From CBDBJK01 sp965206395 (GTDB lineage: Bacteria; Chloroflexota; Dehalococcoidia; Lucifugimonadales; CATOSD01), in assembly GCA_965206395.1 (NCBI GenBank), contig CBDBJK010000036.1, positions 1 to 64,000 on the forward strand: a stretch of DNA of 64,000 nt, written 5' to 3'. The stretch's first letter is position 1. Every line of letters begins with the position of its first letter. This document shows, piece after piece, positions 9,680 to 19,478 of the stretch. The translations under genes were made by a program, and so were the position numbers. The notes beneath the pieces are model-generated. The model made no database searches. It was not told where the DNA came from and worked only from the letters and a program-made list of their open reading frames with translations.

Positions 9680-10030
9680 TGGCCGACGTCAGCCCTGGAG
9701 AGAGTGGAAGAGACACGGGGACTACCTGAGGTGATCACTGTGGACAACGGCCCGGAGTTCGCAGGCAAGGCCATGGATGAGTGGGCCTGTCGGAGGGGCA
9801 TCAAGTTAAGCTTTATACGTCCTGGCAAGCCGGTAGAGAACGCCTTTGCTGAGAGCTTCAACGGCCGACTACGCGACGAATGCTTGAACATCAACTGGTT
9901 CATGAGTGTAAGGCATGCCAGGGAGATCATAGAGAGCTGGCGGCAGGACTACAACGAGGTCAGGCCCCACAGTTCTCTGAAGGGTAAAACGCCCAAAGAG
10001 TTTGCTGGCTCTATGGCTGGACTCTACTAG
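9680..10030 (+). pseudogene. IS3-family OrfB C-terminal remnant
   Basis: The last ~110 residues of an rve-type transposase: ITVDNGPEFAGKAMDEWA holds the second catalytic Asp, and PGKPVENAFAESFNGRLRDECL the Glu. It ends in HSSLKGKTPKEFA, the usual tail. The first catalytic Asp and the N-terminal half are missing. The stop codon TAG is formed at the junction with the IS5 copy that follows, so the tail is likely cut there. Confidence 0.8.
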
Positions 10031-10836
10031 GTTGTGTTGACATTTGGTGCATAATGGATACATGTCAACGACTGAATTACGCAATGAACAATGGTCGAAA
10101 ATCCTTGAATTTCTACGCTCATGCCCAGACCTCTACGTTGGAGAGGAGGACGATTGCAGGCGCTACGTCGAGGCCATCCTGTGGATGGCACGAAGTGGTG
10201 CTCCTTGGAGACTGCTGCCTGAGCACTACGGTCACTGGAACAGCGTATATAAGCGCTTCGCACGCTGGTGTGAAAAGGGTGTATGGGAACGAATGCATCA
10301 GCATTTTGTGCAAGACCCCGATATGGAGCATGTCATCATTGATAGCACTGTGGTTCGCGCTCATCCCTGTGCTGCTGGAGCCTCCAAAAAAACGGTGGCC
10401 AATCGGCCCAAGCTCTTGGCCGGAGCCGAGGCGGGTTCAGTACCAAGATCCACGTGAGCGTGGATGGATTGGGCAACCCGTTGCGCTTTGAGCTCACAGC
10501 AGGTCAACGTCACGACATCACCCAGGCACAGGCATTGATAGCTGATTTCGAAACCGAGCATGTGATTGCTGATAAGGGATACGATTCGATGGATTTTCTC
10601 CAATGCATCCTGGGCAGGGGCGCGTTACCTGTGATTCCACCTCGGTCAAATCGAAAGACGCCACGAGAGTATGATGAGTACCTTTACCGAAGCGCCACCT
10701 TGTGGAGTGTTTCATCAACAAGATCAAGCACTACCGGCATATCTTCTCTCGCTTTGACAAGCTGTCATCGCGTTTCCTGGGATTCTTGAACTTCGTCGGT
10801 GCTCTCATATGGCTCAGATGAAATGTCAACACAACC
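10030..10836 (+). mobile_element. IS5-family (IS427-like) element, copy 1
   Basis: 807 bp bounded by terminal inverted repeats GGTTGTGTTGACATTT and its reverse complement. TA (in a CTAG context) flanks both ends, consistent with a TA target duplication. Near-identical copies lie at 47646-48475 and 56866-57684. This copy has one unit of the 11-base sequence that is repeated in the other two, but lacks one G near 10688 relative to them. Confidence 0.9.
10062..10821 (+). pseudogene. IS5-family transposase, copy 1 (frameshifted)
   Basis: The first frame starts MSTTELRNEQWSKIL and includes the first catalytic Asp in IIDSTVVRAHP. The catalytic core then continues in the -1 frame (GGQSAQALGRSRGGFSTKIH onward), so a -1 shift is needed, most simply at the A7 run at 10386-10392; such programmed shifts are known in IS427-group elements. 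The later DKGYDSMDF block carries the second Asp. After about 10688 a one-base loss relative to the other copies destroys the end (RHLVECFINKIKHYR in the others), which contains the catalytic Glu. This copy should not make an active enzyme. Confidence 0.85.
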
Positions 10837-11428
10837 TAGAAACCTGGAGGGTCCATCCCCGACCCGGAGCGGCCTGACGGATCGAGCCCTGCTCTCCCGA
10901 CGGCGTTCCACGAGGGATAAGCGCCTTCCCGCTGCGTGAGCCGGTCGTGGGGTCGAGCACTGCTCCTCCGATGCCGGTTCGGAAGACGGGTCACCCAGGT
11001 CGATGCGTCTCTCGCTTCGGCCTCTCGGACACCCTGGTCGGAGTGCGCCCCGCGCCCCGTCCGGTTCCTCACGTCTGCGGCATGGTTCCTGTGGAACTGG
11101 CCGCAGCTTCACCACGCGCCGGTCTGCGATGAGGTCTTCGCTGGCTGGCCGCTTCCCTCGCAGCATCCCAGGACGTTACAGACGTAGCTCCCGGGTCTCG
11201 TTGCGTCTCTCACCGGGCCGTCCTGTGGTTGATCTGCAGGCCGGTCGGTTCTCCCATTTCACAGCAGCTCCCCCAAGGCGATTCCCCGTGATGTGACCCT
11301 GGGGCCGAGCTGCGTCTTTTTCACCCCCCACGTAGCAGCAACTCCCCCGTTCGACTCGTTGTCGGGCTGCGGGCGTCGTCGGAACGGCAACACGGACTCA
11401 CAGATTCAACAGCAGCAAGGAGGTCGTG
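10837..11428. other. About 590 bases without a supported gene
   Basis: Several overlapping open frames exist on both strands, but none shows recognisable motifs or consistent codon character. A strong AAGGAGG ribosome site at 11417-11423 belongs to the next gene. Confidence 0.45.
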
Positions 11429-11944
11429 ATGACGACGGCAACATTGGCAACTGGCAATCGGACGATGGAGACGGCGGTGCGGCCCAGGCGCAGTCTCGAA
11501 GAGCTGGTAGACTGGCTTATGGCGGCGCTGTTCTCGGAGCAGCCGCAGACGGAACCGGCGACGGAGACACTGAGCGTGGCCAAGAGCGTCCACGAGGCAC
11601 GGCGGCTCAGGCAGGCGGGGGACATGGACGGGGCGCTGACGGTCCTCGCCGGCATGGACACGACAAAGGCTGAGCCGCATCAGGCTCGGTGGGCCTACGC
11701 AGAGTGGACGGACCTGGTGAAGCGGCGGTTCGGGGACCGGGACGCGCTGGTCTACAGCCAGGGCACGGGCAGGGCTGCCGCCCTGGTGCCCACCGACGAC
11801 GGCGGGACGCTTGAGGTCGCGGCGGTCCTGGGGATGCGCTGGCGGCCCGGCAACATCGTCTCGCGGCGCAGCCTGCGGGGGCTGAGGCCCCTGGGAAAAG
11901 CTTGCCTTCGACCCGGGTCGGGGGGAGGCGCGTCCTGGTCCTAG
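11429..11944 (+). CDS. Hypothetical protein, possibly frame-shifted near its end
   Basis: A ~171-residue soluble protein not recognised as a family. It starts at ATG 11429, five bases after AAGGAGG, which supports this start over GTG 11426. The central part (SVHEARRLRQAGDMDGALTV) reads like a helical hairpin or TPR-like unit. The final ~20 residues are Gly/Arg/Ser-rich and look off-frame. In a neighbouring frame the same bases read KLAFDPGRGEARPGPSP, a more natural tail, so a one-base indel near 11898 is possible. No neighbours indicate a function. Confidence 0.5.
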   Translation: MTTATLATGNRTMETAVRPRRSLEELVDWLMAALFSEQPQTEPATETLSVAKSVHEARRLRQAGDMDGALTVLAGMDTTKAEPHQARWAYAEWTDLVKRRFGDRDALVYSQGTGRAAALVPTDDGGTLEVAAVLGMRWRPGNIVSRRSLRGLRPLGKACLRPGSGGGASWS

Positions 11945-12523
11945 CCCATGCTCCCATTGCCATCCTTGCGCTGAAGGCGCGCTACCAGTCGCGCGACAGG
12001 GTTGAGGCGTCGGGCGTACGTCTCATCAGGGGAAGGGGCCGGGTTCGCCGGGGCGTTCGCCCATTCCACGACGCGTGGCCCTTCGTCACCCTCCCCGATG
12101 GCGTCGTCGTCGCGACTGCGTTTGTAACCCACCCGCAACGACGCACCGCCTTTCCGCGGCTGCTTGCACGGGCCACCCGCCCCGTGGGGTAGCGGTCAAC
12201 CGCTTCCCTACTTTCCACACCGCTTCACCACAGCGGAGCTTGCTCGCTTCGATCCCTTGCTTGTGCGGGACCTGCTCCCGCCTCACCCATCTCACTCTCA
12301 CCGCCCAGGAGGAGCTATGCCCAATTCACGACGGGCCTTGCCCGCACACGGCTTCCCGTAGGGAATCCGCAACAGCCATTCGCCACGGCAACAACACTAC
12401 ACAACGAGACGGCCCCGACTATCGGGACACGGAATCGAGCGGGGTCGTCTCCAAAGGGGGCGGCCTCGCTTTCCATCTACAAGGAGGAAAGCGACATGAC
12501 GAGAGATGGCAAGCCGACTGAAT
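11945..12523. other. About 580 bases without a convincing gene
   Basis: Two good ribosome sites (AGGAGG before ATG 12317 and AAGGAGG before ATG 12496) lead only to short frames of 14 and about 45 codons with no recognisable content. The second may be the displaced start of the gene that once encoded the PIN domain downstream. Confidence 0.4.
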
Positions 12524-12670
12524 CAGGGGGCGGCCTACGATGCACACTACCTGGCATTAGCGGAGGAGTTCGGCTGCGAGTTGTGGACCGCCGACGAGAG
12601 GTTTTTCCGTGCGGTAAGCTCGGGCGTTGACAACGTGCACTGGTTGGGAGACTACAGTGTGCCAGCATAG
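12524..12670 (+). pseudogene. VapC-like PIN-domain C-terminal fragment
   Basis: The frame reads GAAYDAHYLALAEEFGCELW, then TADERFFRAV and VHWLGDYSVPA before a TAG. This is the C-terminal third of a PIN-domain ribonuclease, with the third (AYDA) and fourth (TADERF) acidic residues. The N-terminal half with the first Asp and the Glu is missing, and no start codon fits this frame. It is a toxin remnant. Confidence 0.7.
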
Positions 12671-12684
12671 CGGAAGGGATGACT

Positions 12685-12822
12685 ATGAGCGATATCGTTG
12701 ACAATCTGGAGTTCCCTACAGCCTCCTGTTCTACAGGGGCCTCTGGCACTGTCCCCATGGACAACCCTCTGTGTAGGTTGCCTTTGGTGCTTGTTCGAGT
12801 AAAAGGACGGGAGGCTGCATGA
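12685..12822 (+). CDS. Small ORF coupled to the DUF499 gene
   Basis: A 45-codon frame beginning MSDIVDNLEFPTAS whose TGA overlaps the ATG of the DUF499 gene (ATGA). That overlap is typical of operon partners. No domain is recognisable. It could be a genuine small protein, or the fused ends of a deleted upstream gene of the same operon. Confidence 0.35.
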   Translation: MSDIVDNLEFPTASCSTGASGTVPMDNPLCRLPLVLVRVKGREAA

Positions 12823-14261
12823 TGACGTTCAGTATCTCCGCATCGAATCATCTCTTCGATGCGTGCAAACTCCGTTCGGAGGAGAGCACCAGGGACAACT
12901 ATGCTGCCGATCTTCAGCGTTCTCTCCAAGGAGAGCTGTCCACTCCCGAATTGGCTAGGCAGTTCTTCCAGAGCACGTTTCCCACAATAGGCATGAAGGA
13001 CATTTGCCGGGGGATTTTCAGCCGCCTCAAGCAAGGTGACGCCAGCAACGAGCCGTCCGTGTACCGCTTGGGGTCCAGTTTCGGCGGCGGCAAGACGCAC
13101 ACTCTGATTGCTTTGGCCGGCGCAGTCCGGTACCCCCAATTGATCATGGAAGGGGAAACGCCAGTCCCGGTCTAATTCGCTCCCGGAGAAACTGTACGGC
13201 TAGTCACCTTCACCGGCGAAAACAGTGACGTCGAGCGGGGAGCTCTCATACCTGGGTCTAGCGACGCTCGTGCCAAGTCCCTCATCGGGCAAATCGCCTG
13301 GCAGTTGGGTGGTGAGGTCGCTTTCAACGACTTCAAGACCTACGACGAAAACCTCACCAGTCCAGGGTCCGAGGATATCCGCAGACTCTCGGGGGAGCGG
13401 CCTTGCCTTATCTTGGTTGACGAGTTGGTGCAGTGGTTTGACCGAATCGAAAATTCTGGACTGACCGCTAGGCTGCCCAATATTAGAACCTCGTTCAGTT
13501 CCTTGTTACAAGCCGTCGAGTCGTGTCCCTATGCGGTGTTAGTTATCACTACTCCCGACCCGGCCAGCGACGCTTACAAAAGGGCAACGCAGCACGCCCT
13601 CGACGTCCTCGGCGAAGTGGATTCAGTATTTGCCCGTATCTCCCACCAGACCATCCCATCCGACCCTCCCGACCTGCCTGCCATCCTTCGGCGGCGGCTC
13701 TTTTCCCATGTCGATGAGACTGCGAGGTCTGCGGTGTCCGCTGCTTACGCCGACGTTTGCCAGCGCAGCAGCGCCCTCATTGCGCCGCCGCCTCAAGACC
13801 GAACTGCCTTGCAATGGTTCCAGGAGAACTATCCCTTACACCCCGACACCCTGCGCGTCATCATCGAGAGGATCGCCAGCAACGACAATTTCCAGAACAC
13901 GCGTGGGATTCTCCGCCTGCTGGGGATGACCGCCCACTTCCTGAGAAAGTCGGGGCAGGGGGAGGGAACGCTCTTGATTCATCCCCATCACATTGACCCA
14001 GCCAACACGGGAATACACGCCGAGGTGACGACACGAATTGATAGAGGAGAGTTCGAGTCCGCAATTGAGGCCGATGTCACCGGCCCCGACTCCACCGCGG
14101 CCCGCATCGACAAAACCCGCCCGACACGACCGGCCCGCCGCCTGGCCCGGGCTGCCCTCCTCGCGTCGCTCGCGCCTATCGGTTCAGCGCGGGGTGCTAC
14201 ACCTGGCGAACTAGTCCGGGCGGTAATCACGCCTTTCGACGAAGACCCGTCCGTCGTCGCC
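12819..14261 (+). pseudogene. DUF499-type ATPase (anti-phage associated), nonsense-mutated and truncated
   Basis: A P-loop ATPase of the DUF499 type. Walker A is SSFGGGKTHTLIAL near residue 88; Walker B is RPCLILVDELVQW near 200. A single in-frame TAA at 13173 interrupts an otherwise continuous frame (PVPV*FAPGETVRLVTFTGE). The gene then runs open until about 14261, where it is cut inside GELVRAVITPFDEDPSVVAR by an IS1380 fragment on the other strand. Full-length family members are roughly 1000 residues, so about half is missing. DUF499 ATPases are found with DUF1156 methylases and DUF3780 proteins in anti-phage islands; no such partner survives here. Confidence 0.75.
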
Positions 14262-15226
14262 CGGTCGGTGATGAAGCCATGATAGCTGTATTTGGCGAAG
14301 AGGGCCAGTTGGGAACCGGGCGTCGGCTTCACCCGCCGGACAATGAGCCGCACCGGCGCGGCGTCCGCCTCGGCCTGGAAGGGGGTGCAGGTGGTCTCGG
14401 CCACATCGGCGGCACCGTCCATCCAGTAAGGAATCGGCGTCCAGGCATCTTCGGGTATCGCCTCGATGAGATTGTGCAGGCTTTTGTGCTGGCGGATGGT
14501 GATGGAGTAGCGGACATTGATCCGGCGGCAGACGGCGACCACGGCGTGGGTATAGAAGCCGCTGTCGGCACGCATGGTGAGCTGCCCGCTGGCCCCGCCG
14601 TAGCGAACCCGGCTCACCGTTTCACGCAGGAAGTGGGCGGCGCCGCGAGCGGTGTTGGCCCGGCCCTCGCGCAGGCGGGCCATCAGCACGTCGCCGGTGC
14701 CGGCGGCGACGGCCAACAGCGGGTGATAGCCCCGCTTGCCGGTATAGCCGTGGTGGCGTGTGCCCTCCTTGGCCAGTCCGTAGGTCTCGCAGATGGTGGA
14801 GTCCAGGTCAATGGTCAGGGGCCCGTCGCCGGGTCCCGCCCCGGCCTGCCAAGCCCGGGCCAGCAACTCGCGGCTCACCCGGTCGAGTTGACGGACGTGG
14901 CCCCACCGGAAGCTTCGCAGGAAGGTGCCCAGGGTGGATGGCGCCTTGACCGTGCCGCCCAGGGTGCAGGCCGTCCCCCCGGTGCGCAACACATCGGCGT
15001 CGTCGATGCAGTTGCCCCCAGCCAGCGCAGACGCCACCAGCGTCATCATCTTGTCGCTCGTGTTCGCCCGCCCCGGGGCATCGCCCAGGTCGAGGCGCTG
15101 CCGGACGAGTTCGGGCAGGCCGAGGTGCCGCGCCAGGGTGGCCGGAAGGAGCAGCCCGGCATTGGCCACCAAGCGGCGGTCGTCGAAGGTGATTTGGATC
15201 CGGTCGGGGTGGTTGCGTGGCAGCAT
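14262..15226 (-). pseudogene. IS1380-family transposase, C-terminally truncated
   Basis: 321 residues from ATG 15226 reading MLPRNHPDRIQITFDDRRLV and including TIDLDSTICETYGLAKEG (first catalytic Asp), HHGYTGKRGYHPLL and MRADSGFYTH (second Asp). It lacks the ~120-residue C-terminal part seen in copy C. The remaining frame past the junction is antisense DUF499 sequence. Confidence 0.85.
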
Positions 15227-15351
15227 CTATTGGGTGCTCCTTTTCTGGGGTCGGTTTTTTTGCTACAAAACCATTATCCCAGAAGCACAGGAGCACCTTC
15301 TTGCCGCTTCAGGACGCTAACCCGACGCCCTCCTTCGGTGGATTCGGGCTT
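14262..15351 (-). mobile_element. IS1380-family element A, 3'-truncated
   Basis: The 5' terminus (outward CTCCTTCGGTGGATTCGGG, about 15327-15348) and leader (AACCATTATCCCAG) match copies B and C. The other end is lost: the transposase sequence stops inside FITDR, at about 14262, directly against the DUF499 gene. Its 5' terminus lies inside copy B's transposase gene, so A inserted into B. Confidence 0.75.
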
Positions 15352-15757
15352 AGCCGTGAAACCGAGCACGCGGGCGGTCCCGCCGGCGCGCAACACGTCG
15401 GCGTCGTCGATGCAATCTCCGCCGGCTCGGGCGGAGGCCACCAGGGTCATCATCTTGTCGCCGGTGTTCGCCCGGCCCGGCGCGCCGCCGAGGTCGAGGT
15501 GCTTCCGGAGGAGTTGGGGCAGGCCAAGGCGCAGGGCGAGGGTGGCGGGAAGGATCAGCCCGGCATTGGCCACCAGGCGGTGGTCGTCGAAGGCGATTTG
15601 GATGCGGTCGGGGTGGTTACGTGGTAGCATCTATCGGGTGCTCCTTTTCTGGGACCGGTTTTCTGTTTCAAAACCATTATCCCAGATTCAGAGGCGCACC
15701 CTTTCGTTTCTTCAGCAGGCCTCCTACACGCCGTCCTTCGGTGGATTAGGGGTAAAG
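15352..15757 (-). mobile_element. IS1380-family element B, fragment with 5' transposase end
   Basis: Contains a 5' terminus (outward GTCCTTCGGTGGATTAGGGG near 15733-15752), the leader, and the first ~92 codons of the transposase (start ATG 15630, MLPRNHPDRIQIAFDDHRLV). The gene is cut at LGFTAK by the terminus of element A. The 5' end has replaced the last residues of the histidine kinase gene that lies beyond it. Confidence 0.75.
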
Positions 15758-16977
15758 TTAAAGGTGCTCCCCCGGCCCACGGCGCTCTCCACCCAGATGC
15801 GACCGCCGTGAGCCTCCACGATCCCCTTGGCGATGCTGAGGCCCAGGCCAGCGCCCCCGGACTGCCGGGAGCGGGAGCGGTCGGTCCGGAATGACCTGTC
15901 GAAGAGGCGCTCAATCTCTTGCTCCACGATGCCCTCGCCGGTGTCAGCCACGCCCACTTGGACCTCCGGGCCTTTGTCCTGCGCGTGTACGTATATCGTG
16001 CCATCGGGCGGCGTATGCCGGATTGAGTTCTGGACCAGGTTGTAAAGTACACGCTGGACCCTTGGCGTATCCATGACGACAGGTTCGAGCTCATCATCCA
16101 CAGAACCGTCCAACTTCAGGTTCTGGGCTGCCGCCTGAGGGGACATGGTCTCCAGGGTGTCGGAGATCAGGTCCTGGAGTAACGCCGCCTCCATCTGAAG
16201 CTCCAGCACCCCGGCGTCTATCTGCGAAAGCTCGAACAGGTCGTCGACCAGCCTGCTCAGGTTCTCGGTCTCTGTCAGGGTGGTGCGGATATACCGCTTC
16301 AGCGTCTCTGGGTCAGTCACGACCCCATCATTTATGCTCTCGACCATCGCCCGGATTGATGCGAGAGGTGTCCTCAAGTCGTGGGATACTGCCGACACCA
16401 GGTCCTTCCGTGACCACTCCAGCTCACGCTCCTTGGCAAAGCTGACCTCAAGCTTCTCCGCCATGGCGTTGAAGGCCTCGCCCAGTTCGCCTACCTCGTC
16501 CCGAGACTGTACCGGCACCCTGGTATCCAGGCTTCCGGCGCTCATTCGCCTGGCCGCCCGGGCCAGCTCTCGAATGGACCGGGCTGTCGGCTCCGAAAAG
16601 GCAAATGCGACGACGACCGAGATTCCGACTGCGAAGCCAAGTAGCCCGGCCAGCAATGCCAGGTCGTGGGCGGAGAGGAACATGAGCACGGCCGTTACCG
16701 CCACGTTGGCCAGCGCCAGAGTCGCGGTGAGCACGGATACCACCACCAGCCTGGCCCGCAGCGATATCGCCCAGCGCGGCAGCACCAGCCGGGTGGCTGC
16801 CAGACCGAGGAGCGAGGTCGCGCCTCTGGAGACCGATAAGAATATGGCTAGGGCAACCAGGTCGGCCGCCGGTGGACTCAGCAGCGCCACGGTTAGCGCG
16901 AGGACGAAACCTGTCATCGCAAAGAGTGTGGCGGCCACTAGGGCAATGCTTCTGGCAGTGCTGCCCATCCTTGTCAC
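15724..16977 (-). CDS. Membrane sensor histidine kinase
   Basis: A 417-residue kinase. About four hydrophobic segments occupy residues 8-130, then a HAMP linker (ARAARRMSAGSLDTRVPVQS), HisKA with the phospho-acceptor in SHDLRTPLASI, and HATPase_c with N box LVQNSIRHTPPDG, G1 DTGEGI, F box LFDRSFR and G2 GGAGLGLSIAKG. It starts at GTG 16977, overlapping the stop of the response regulator by GTGA, so the pair is translationally coupled. The final residues (PNPPKDGV) are encoded by the terminus of IS1380 copy B, so the native C terminus was probably slightly different. The catalytic domain is complete and the kinase may still work. Confidence 0.92.
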   Translation of the reverse strand: MTRMGSTARSIALVAATLFAMTGFVLALTVALLSPPAADLVALAIFLSVSRGATSLLGLAATRLVLPRWAISLRARLVVVSVLTATLALANVAVTAVLMFLSAHDLALLAGLLGFAVGISVVVAFAFSEPTARSIRELARAARRMSAGSLDTRVPVQSRDEVGELGEAFNAMAEKLEVSFAKERELEWSRKDLVSAVSHDLRTPLASIRAMVESINDGVVTDPETLKRYIRTTLTETENLSRLVDDLFELSQIDAGVLELQMEAALLQDLISDTLETMSPQAAAQNLKLDGSVDDELEPVVMDTPRVQRVLYNLVQNSIRHTPPDGTIYVHAQDKGPEVQVGVADTGEGIVEQEIERLFDRSFRTDRSRSRQSGGAGLGLSIAKGIVEAHGGRIWVESAVGRGSTFNFTPNPPKDGV

Positions 16978-17660
16978 CCCTCGAACTTGTAACCGACGCC
17001 CCAGACTGTCTTGATATGTCGAGGCTTCACGGGTTTGACCTCGATCTTCTCTCGCAGTCGCCGGATGTGCACCGTTACCGTGCTGGAGTCACCGGCGTAG
17101 GTGTAGTCCCATGCGTTGTCCATAAGCTGCTCACGCGTGAAGACCTGCCCAGCGTGCGAGGCTAGGAAGAGTAGCAGGTCGAACTCCTTGCCTGTAAGGT
17201 CCGCCCCTTTTCCGCTCCGCGTAACCGAGCGCGTGTGGGGGTTGATACTGAGGTCGTCGAAGCGCAGTGTGCCGCCGAGCGCCTGAGCAGGCCCCGAAGA
17301 CGCGCGGCGCAGAACCGATTTAACCCGGGCGACCAGATCTCGGGGGCTGAAGGGCTTGGCGACGTAGTCGTCGGCGCCCAGCTCCAGGCCCACTACCCGG
17401 TCGGTCTCGTCTCCCCTGGTGGTGAGCACTATGATTGGCACCTGGCTCTCATTCCTTATCTGACGGCACACCTCGAGCCCGTCTACTGCCGGCAGCATTA
17501 TGTCCAGGATTACCAGGTCGGGCGCCCACTCCTGCGCAAGCTGAAGCGCTACCGCCCCGTCCGAGGCCAGCGACACCTCGTAGCCCTCCAGCCGCAAGTA
17601 TCGCTCCACGACCTCGGTTACCACAGGCTCGTCATCTACGACCAATACTTGAGTGCCCAT
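16974..17660 (-). CDS. OmpR/PhoB-family response regulator
   Basis: A 228-residue two-domain regulator. The receiver domain has VVDDEP at residues 6-11, the phospho-acceptor Asp in PDLVILDIMLP, Thr in VLTTRGDE, and Lys in DDYVAKPFSP. The winged-helix domain has DLTGKEFDLLLFLASHAG and DSSTVTVHIRRLREKIE, ending in TVWGVGYKFEG. I place the start at ATG 17660 (MGTQVLVVDDEP); the frame runs further upstream, but that part encodes IS1380 leader sequence. It is the first gene of the operon with the kinase. Confidence 0.93.
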   Translation of the reverse strand: MGTQVLVVDDEPVVTEVVERYLRLEGYEVSLASDGAVALQLAQEWAPDLVILDIMLPAVDGLEVCRQIRNESQVPIIVLTTRGDETDRVVGLELGADDYVAKPFSPRDLVARVKSVLRRASSGPAQALGGTLRFDDLSINPHTRSVTRSGKGADLTGKEFDLLLFLASHAGQVFTREQLMDNAWDYTYAGDSSTVTVHIRRLREKIEVKPVKPRHIKTVWGVGYKFEG

Positions 17661-17771
17661 GTTTTTGGGTTCCGGTGCTGCCCTTTCGTGCTGCTCCACG
17701 GTTTCAGTAAGCGTTGCCACGAGTGTTGCAATCCGATGAAGATATCCCCTCACGCTCACTATACAGCTTAA

Positions 17772-19474
17772 GCCCGAATCCGCCGAAGGACGTCCTTGGG
17801 GACAGCCCTTGAAGAAGCCAGCGGGTGCTGCTCTGAATCTGGGATAATGGTTTTGGAACAGAAACCCGCCCGGAAACAAGGAGCACCCAATAGATGCTGC
17901 CACAGAACAAACCCGACCGGATCCAAATCACCTTCGACGACCGCCGCCTGGTGGCCAATGCCGGGCTGCTCCTGCCGGCCACCCTCGCCCAGCATCTGGG
18001 CCTGCGGGAACTCGTTGACCATCACCTTGACCTGGGCGGCGCGCCGGGACGGGCGAACACTGGGGACAAGATGCTGACGCTGGTCGCTTCCGCGCTGGCT
18101 GGCGGCGACTGCATCGACGACGCCGATGTGTTGCGCACCGGGGGGACGGCCTGCACCCTGGGCGGCACGGTCAAGGCGCCATCCACCCTGGGGACCTTCC
18201 TGCGCAGCTTCCGGTGGGGGCATGTCCGTCAACTTGACCGCGTGAGCCGCCAGTTGTTGGCCCGGGCCTGGGCCGCTGGGGCCGGACCCGGCGACTCGCC
18301 CCTGACCATCGACCTGGACTCGACAATCTGCGAGACCTATGGACTGGCCAAGGAGGGAGCGCGCCACCACGGCTATACCGGCAAGCGGGGCTATCACCCG
18401 CTACTGGCCATTGCCGCCGGCACCGGCGAGGTGCTGATGTCCCGGCTGCGCGAGGGCCGGGCCACACCGCCCGTGGCGCCGCCCACTTCCTGCGTGAGAC
18501 GGTGGGGCGGGCGCGCTACGGCGGGGCCAGGGGACAACTCACGGTGCGGGCCGACAGCGGCTTCTACGCCCACACTGTCGTTGCCGCCTGCCGGGAAATG
18601 GATGTCCGCTTCTCTATCACCATCCGCCAGCGCGCCAGCCTGCGGGACCTGATCGAGGCGATACCAGAGGAGGACTGGACTCCCATTCCCTACTGGATGG
18701 ACGGCGCCGCCGATGTCGCCGAGACGACTTACACCCCGTTCCAGACCAAGCCGGACGCCGCGCCGGTGCGGCTCATTGTCCGGCGGGTGAAGCCGACACC
18801 CGGTTCCCAGCTCGCCCTCTTCGCCAGATACAGCTATCACGCCTTCATCACCGACCGCGATGGGGAGACGCTGGAACTGGAGGCCGATCATCGCCGCCAC
18901 GCCGAGGTCGAGAACGCCATACGCGACCTCAAGTACGGCGTCGGGCTGAACCACATGCCGTCGGCGCGCTTCGCCGCCAACGGCGCCTGGCTGGCGGTCC
19001 AGGTGATGGCGCATAACCTCGCCCGCTGGAGGCGCGGATTGGTCTGGGCGAGCGGACCGTGATCACCAAGACCCTCAGGCGGCGGGTCTTCGCTCTGGTG
19101 GGACGGATCACCCGCTCGGCGCGCCGCCTCACTTTGCATCTCCCCCGGCGCTGGCCTTGGGAAACCCAGTTCAGTCGCGCCTTGGCCCGGCTGCAAGCCA
19201 TTCCGTTCCCGGCCTGACGGCCAGCCTGCAACTGACCCAACGTCCCCGCAATCTCGCGCCACCCCGGTCGCGAGAGTCCCCTGCTGCGTATCCTCTCGCC
19301 ATCCCGCGCATCGCAACTCCCGCATAGGGCCTTACGGGCCCTGTGCGGCGACTGAAGACCGTCCGCCGGCCTCCCATCTACCCCAAGACCCCAGGCCATC
19401 TCCCCTGTAGCTCCCTCACCCACCCCCTTCCGCTGTCCTCACGCCGTCCATCGGTGTCCTTCGGTGGATTCGGG
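17772..19474 (+). mobile_element. IS1380-family element C, complete ends
   Basis: 1703 bp flanked by TTAA on both sides (17768-17771 and 19475-19478), the probable target repeat. The ends are inverted repeats of the form CCCGAATCCRCCGAAGGAC. It lies between the response regulator gene and the sequence that looks like its promoter region. The transposase gene is frameshifted. Confidence 0.8.
17894..19217 (+). pseudogene. IS1380-family transposase with two frameshifts
   Basis: Begins MLPQNKPDRIQITFDDRRLV and runs in one frame to the LREGRA block near 18466. There CCACACC replaces the CCAACACC seen in copy A, shifting the frame. The second segment covers VRADSGFYAH to LARWRRG. Near 19035 a second shift occurs; the remaining tail (LRRRVFALVGRITRSARRLT, then WPWETQFSRALARLQAIPF) lies in a third frame and ends at 19217. 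Without both indels it would be about 440 residues, normal for IS1380. Confidence 0.85.
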
Positions 19475-19478
19475 TTAA

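Noticed and set aside
12317..12361. 14-codon ORF behind a strong AGGAGG
   Set aside because: Too short and without conservation evidence; could be a leader peptide but nothing downstream supports it.
14279..15811. 510-codon plus-strand frame over the IS1380 copies
   Set aside because: It is antisense to two transposase fragments and has no domain of its own; GC-rich sequence keeps the frame open.
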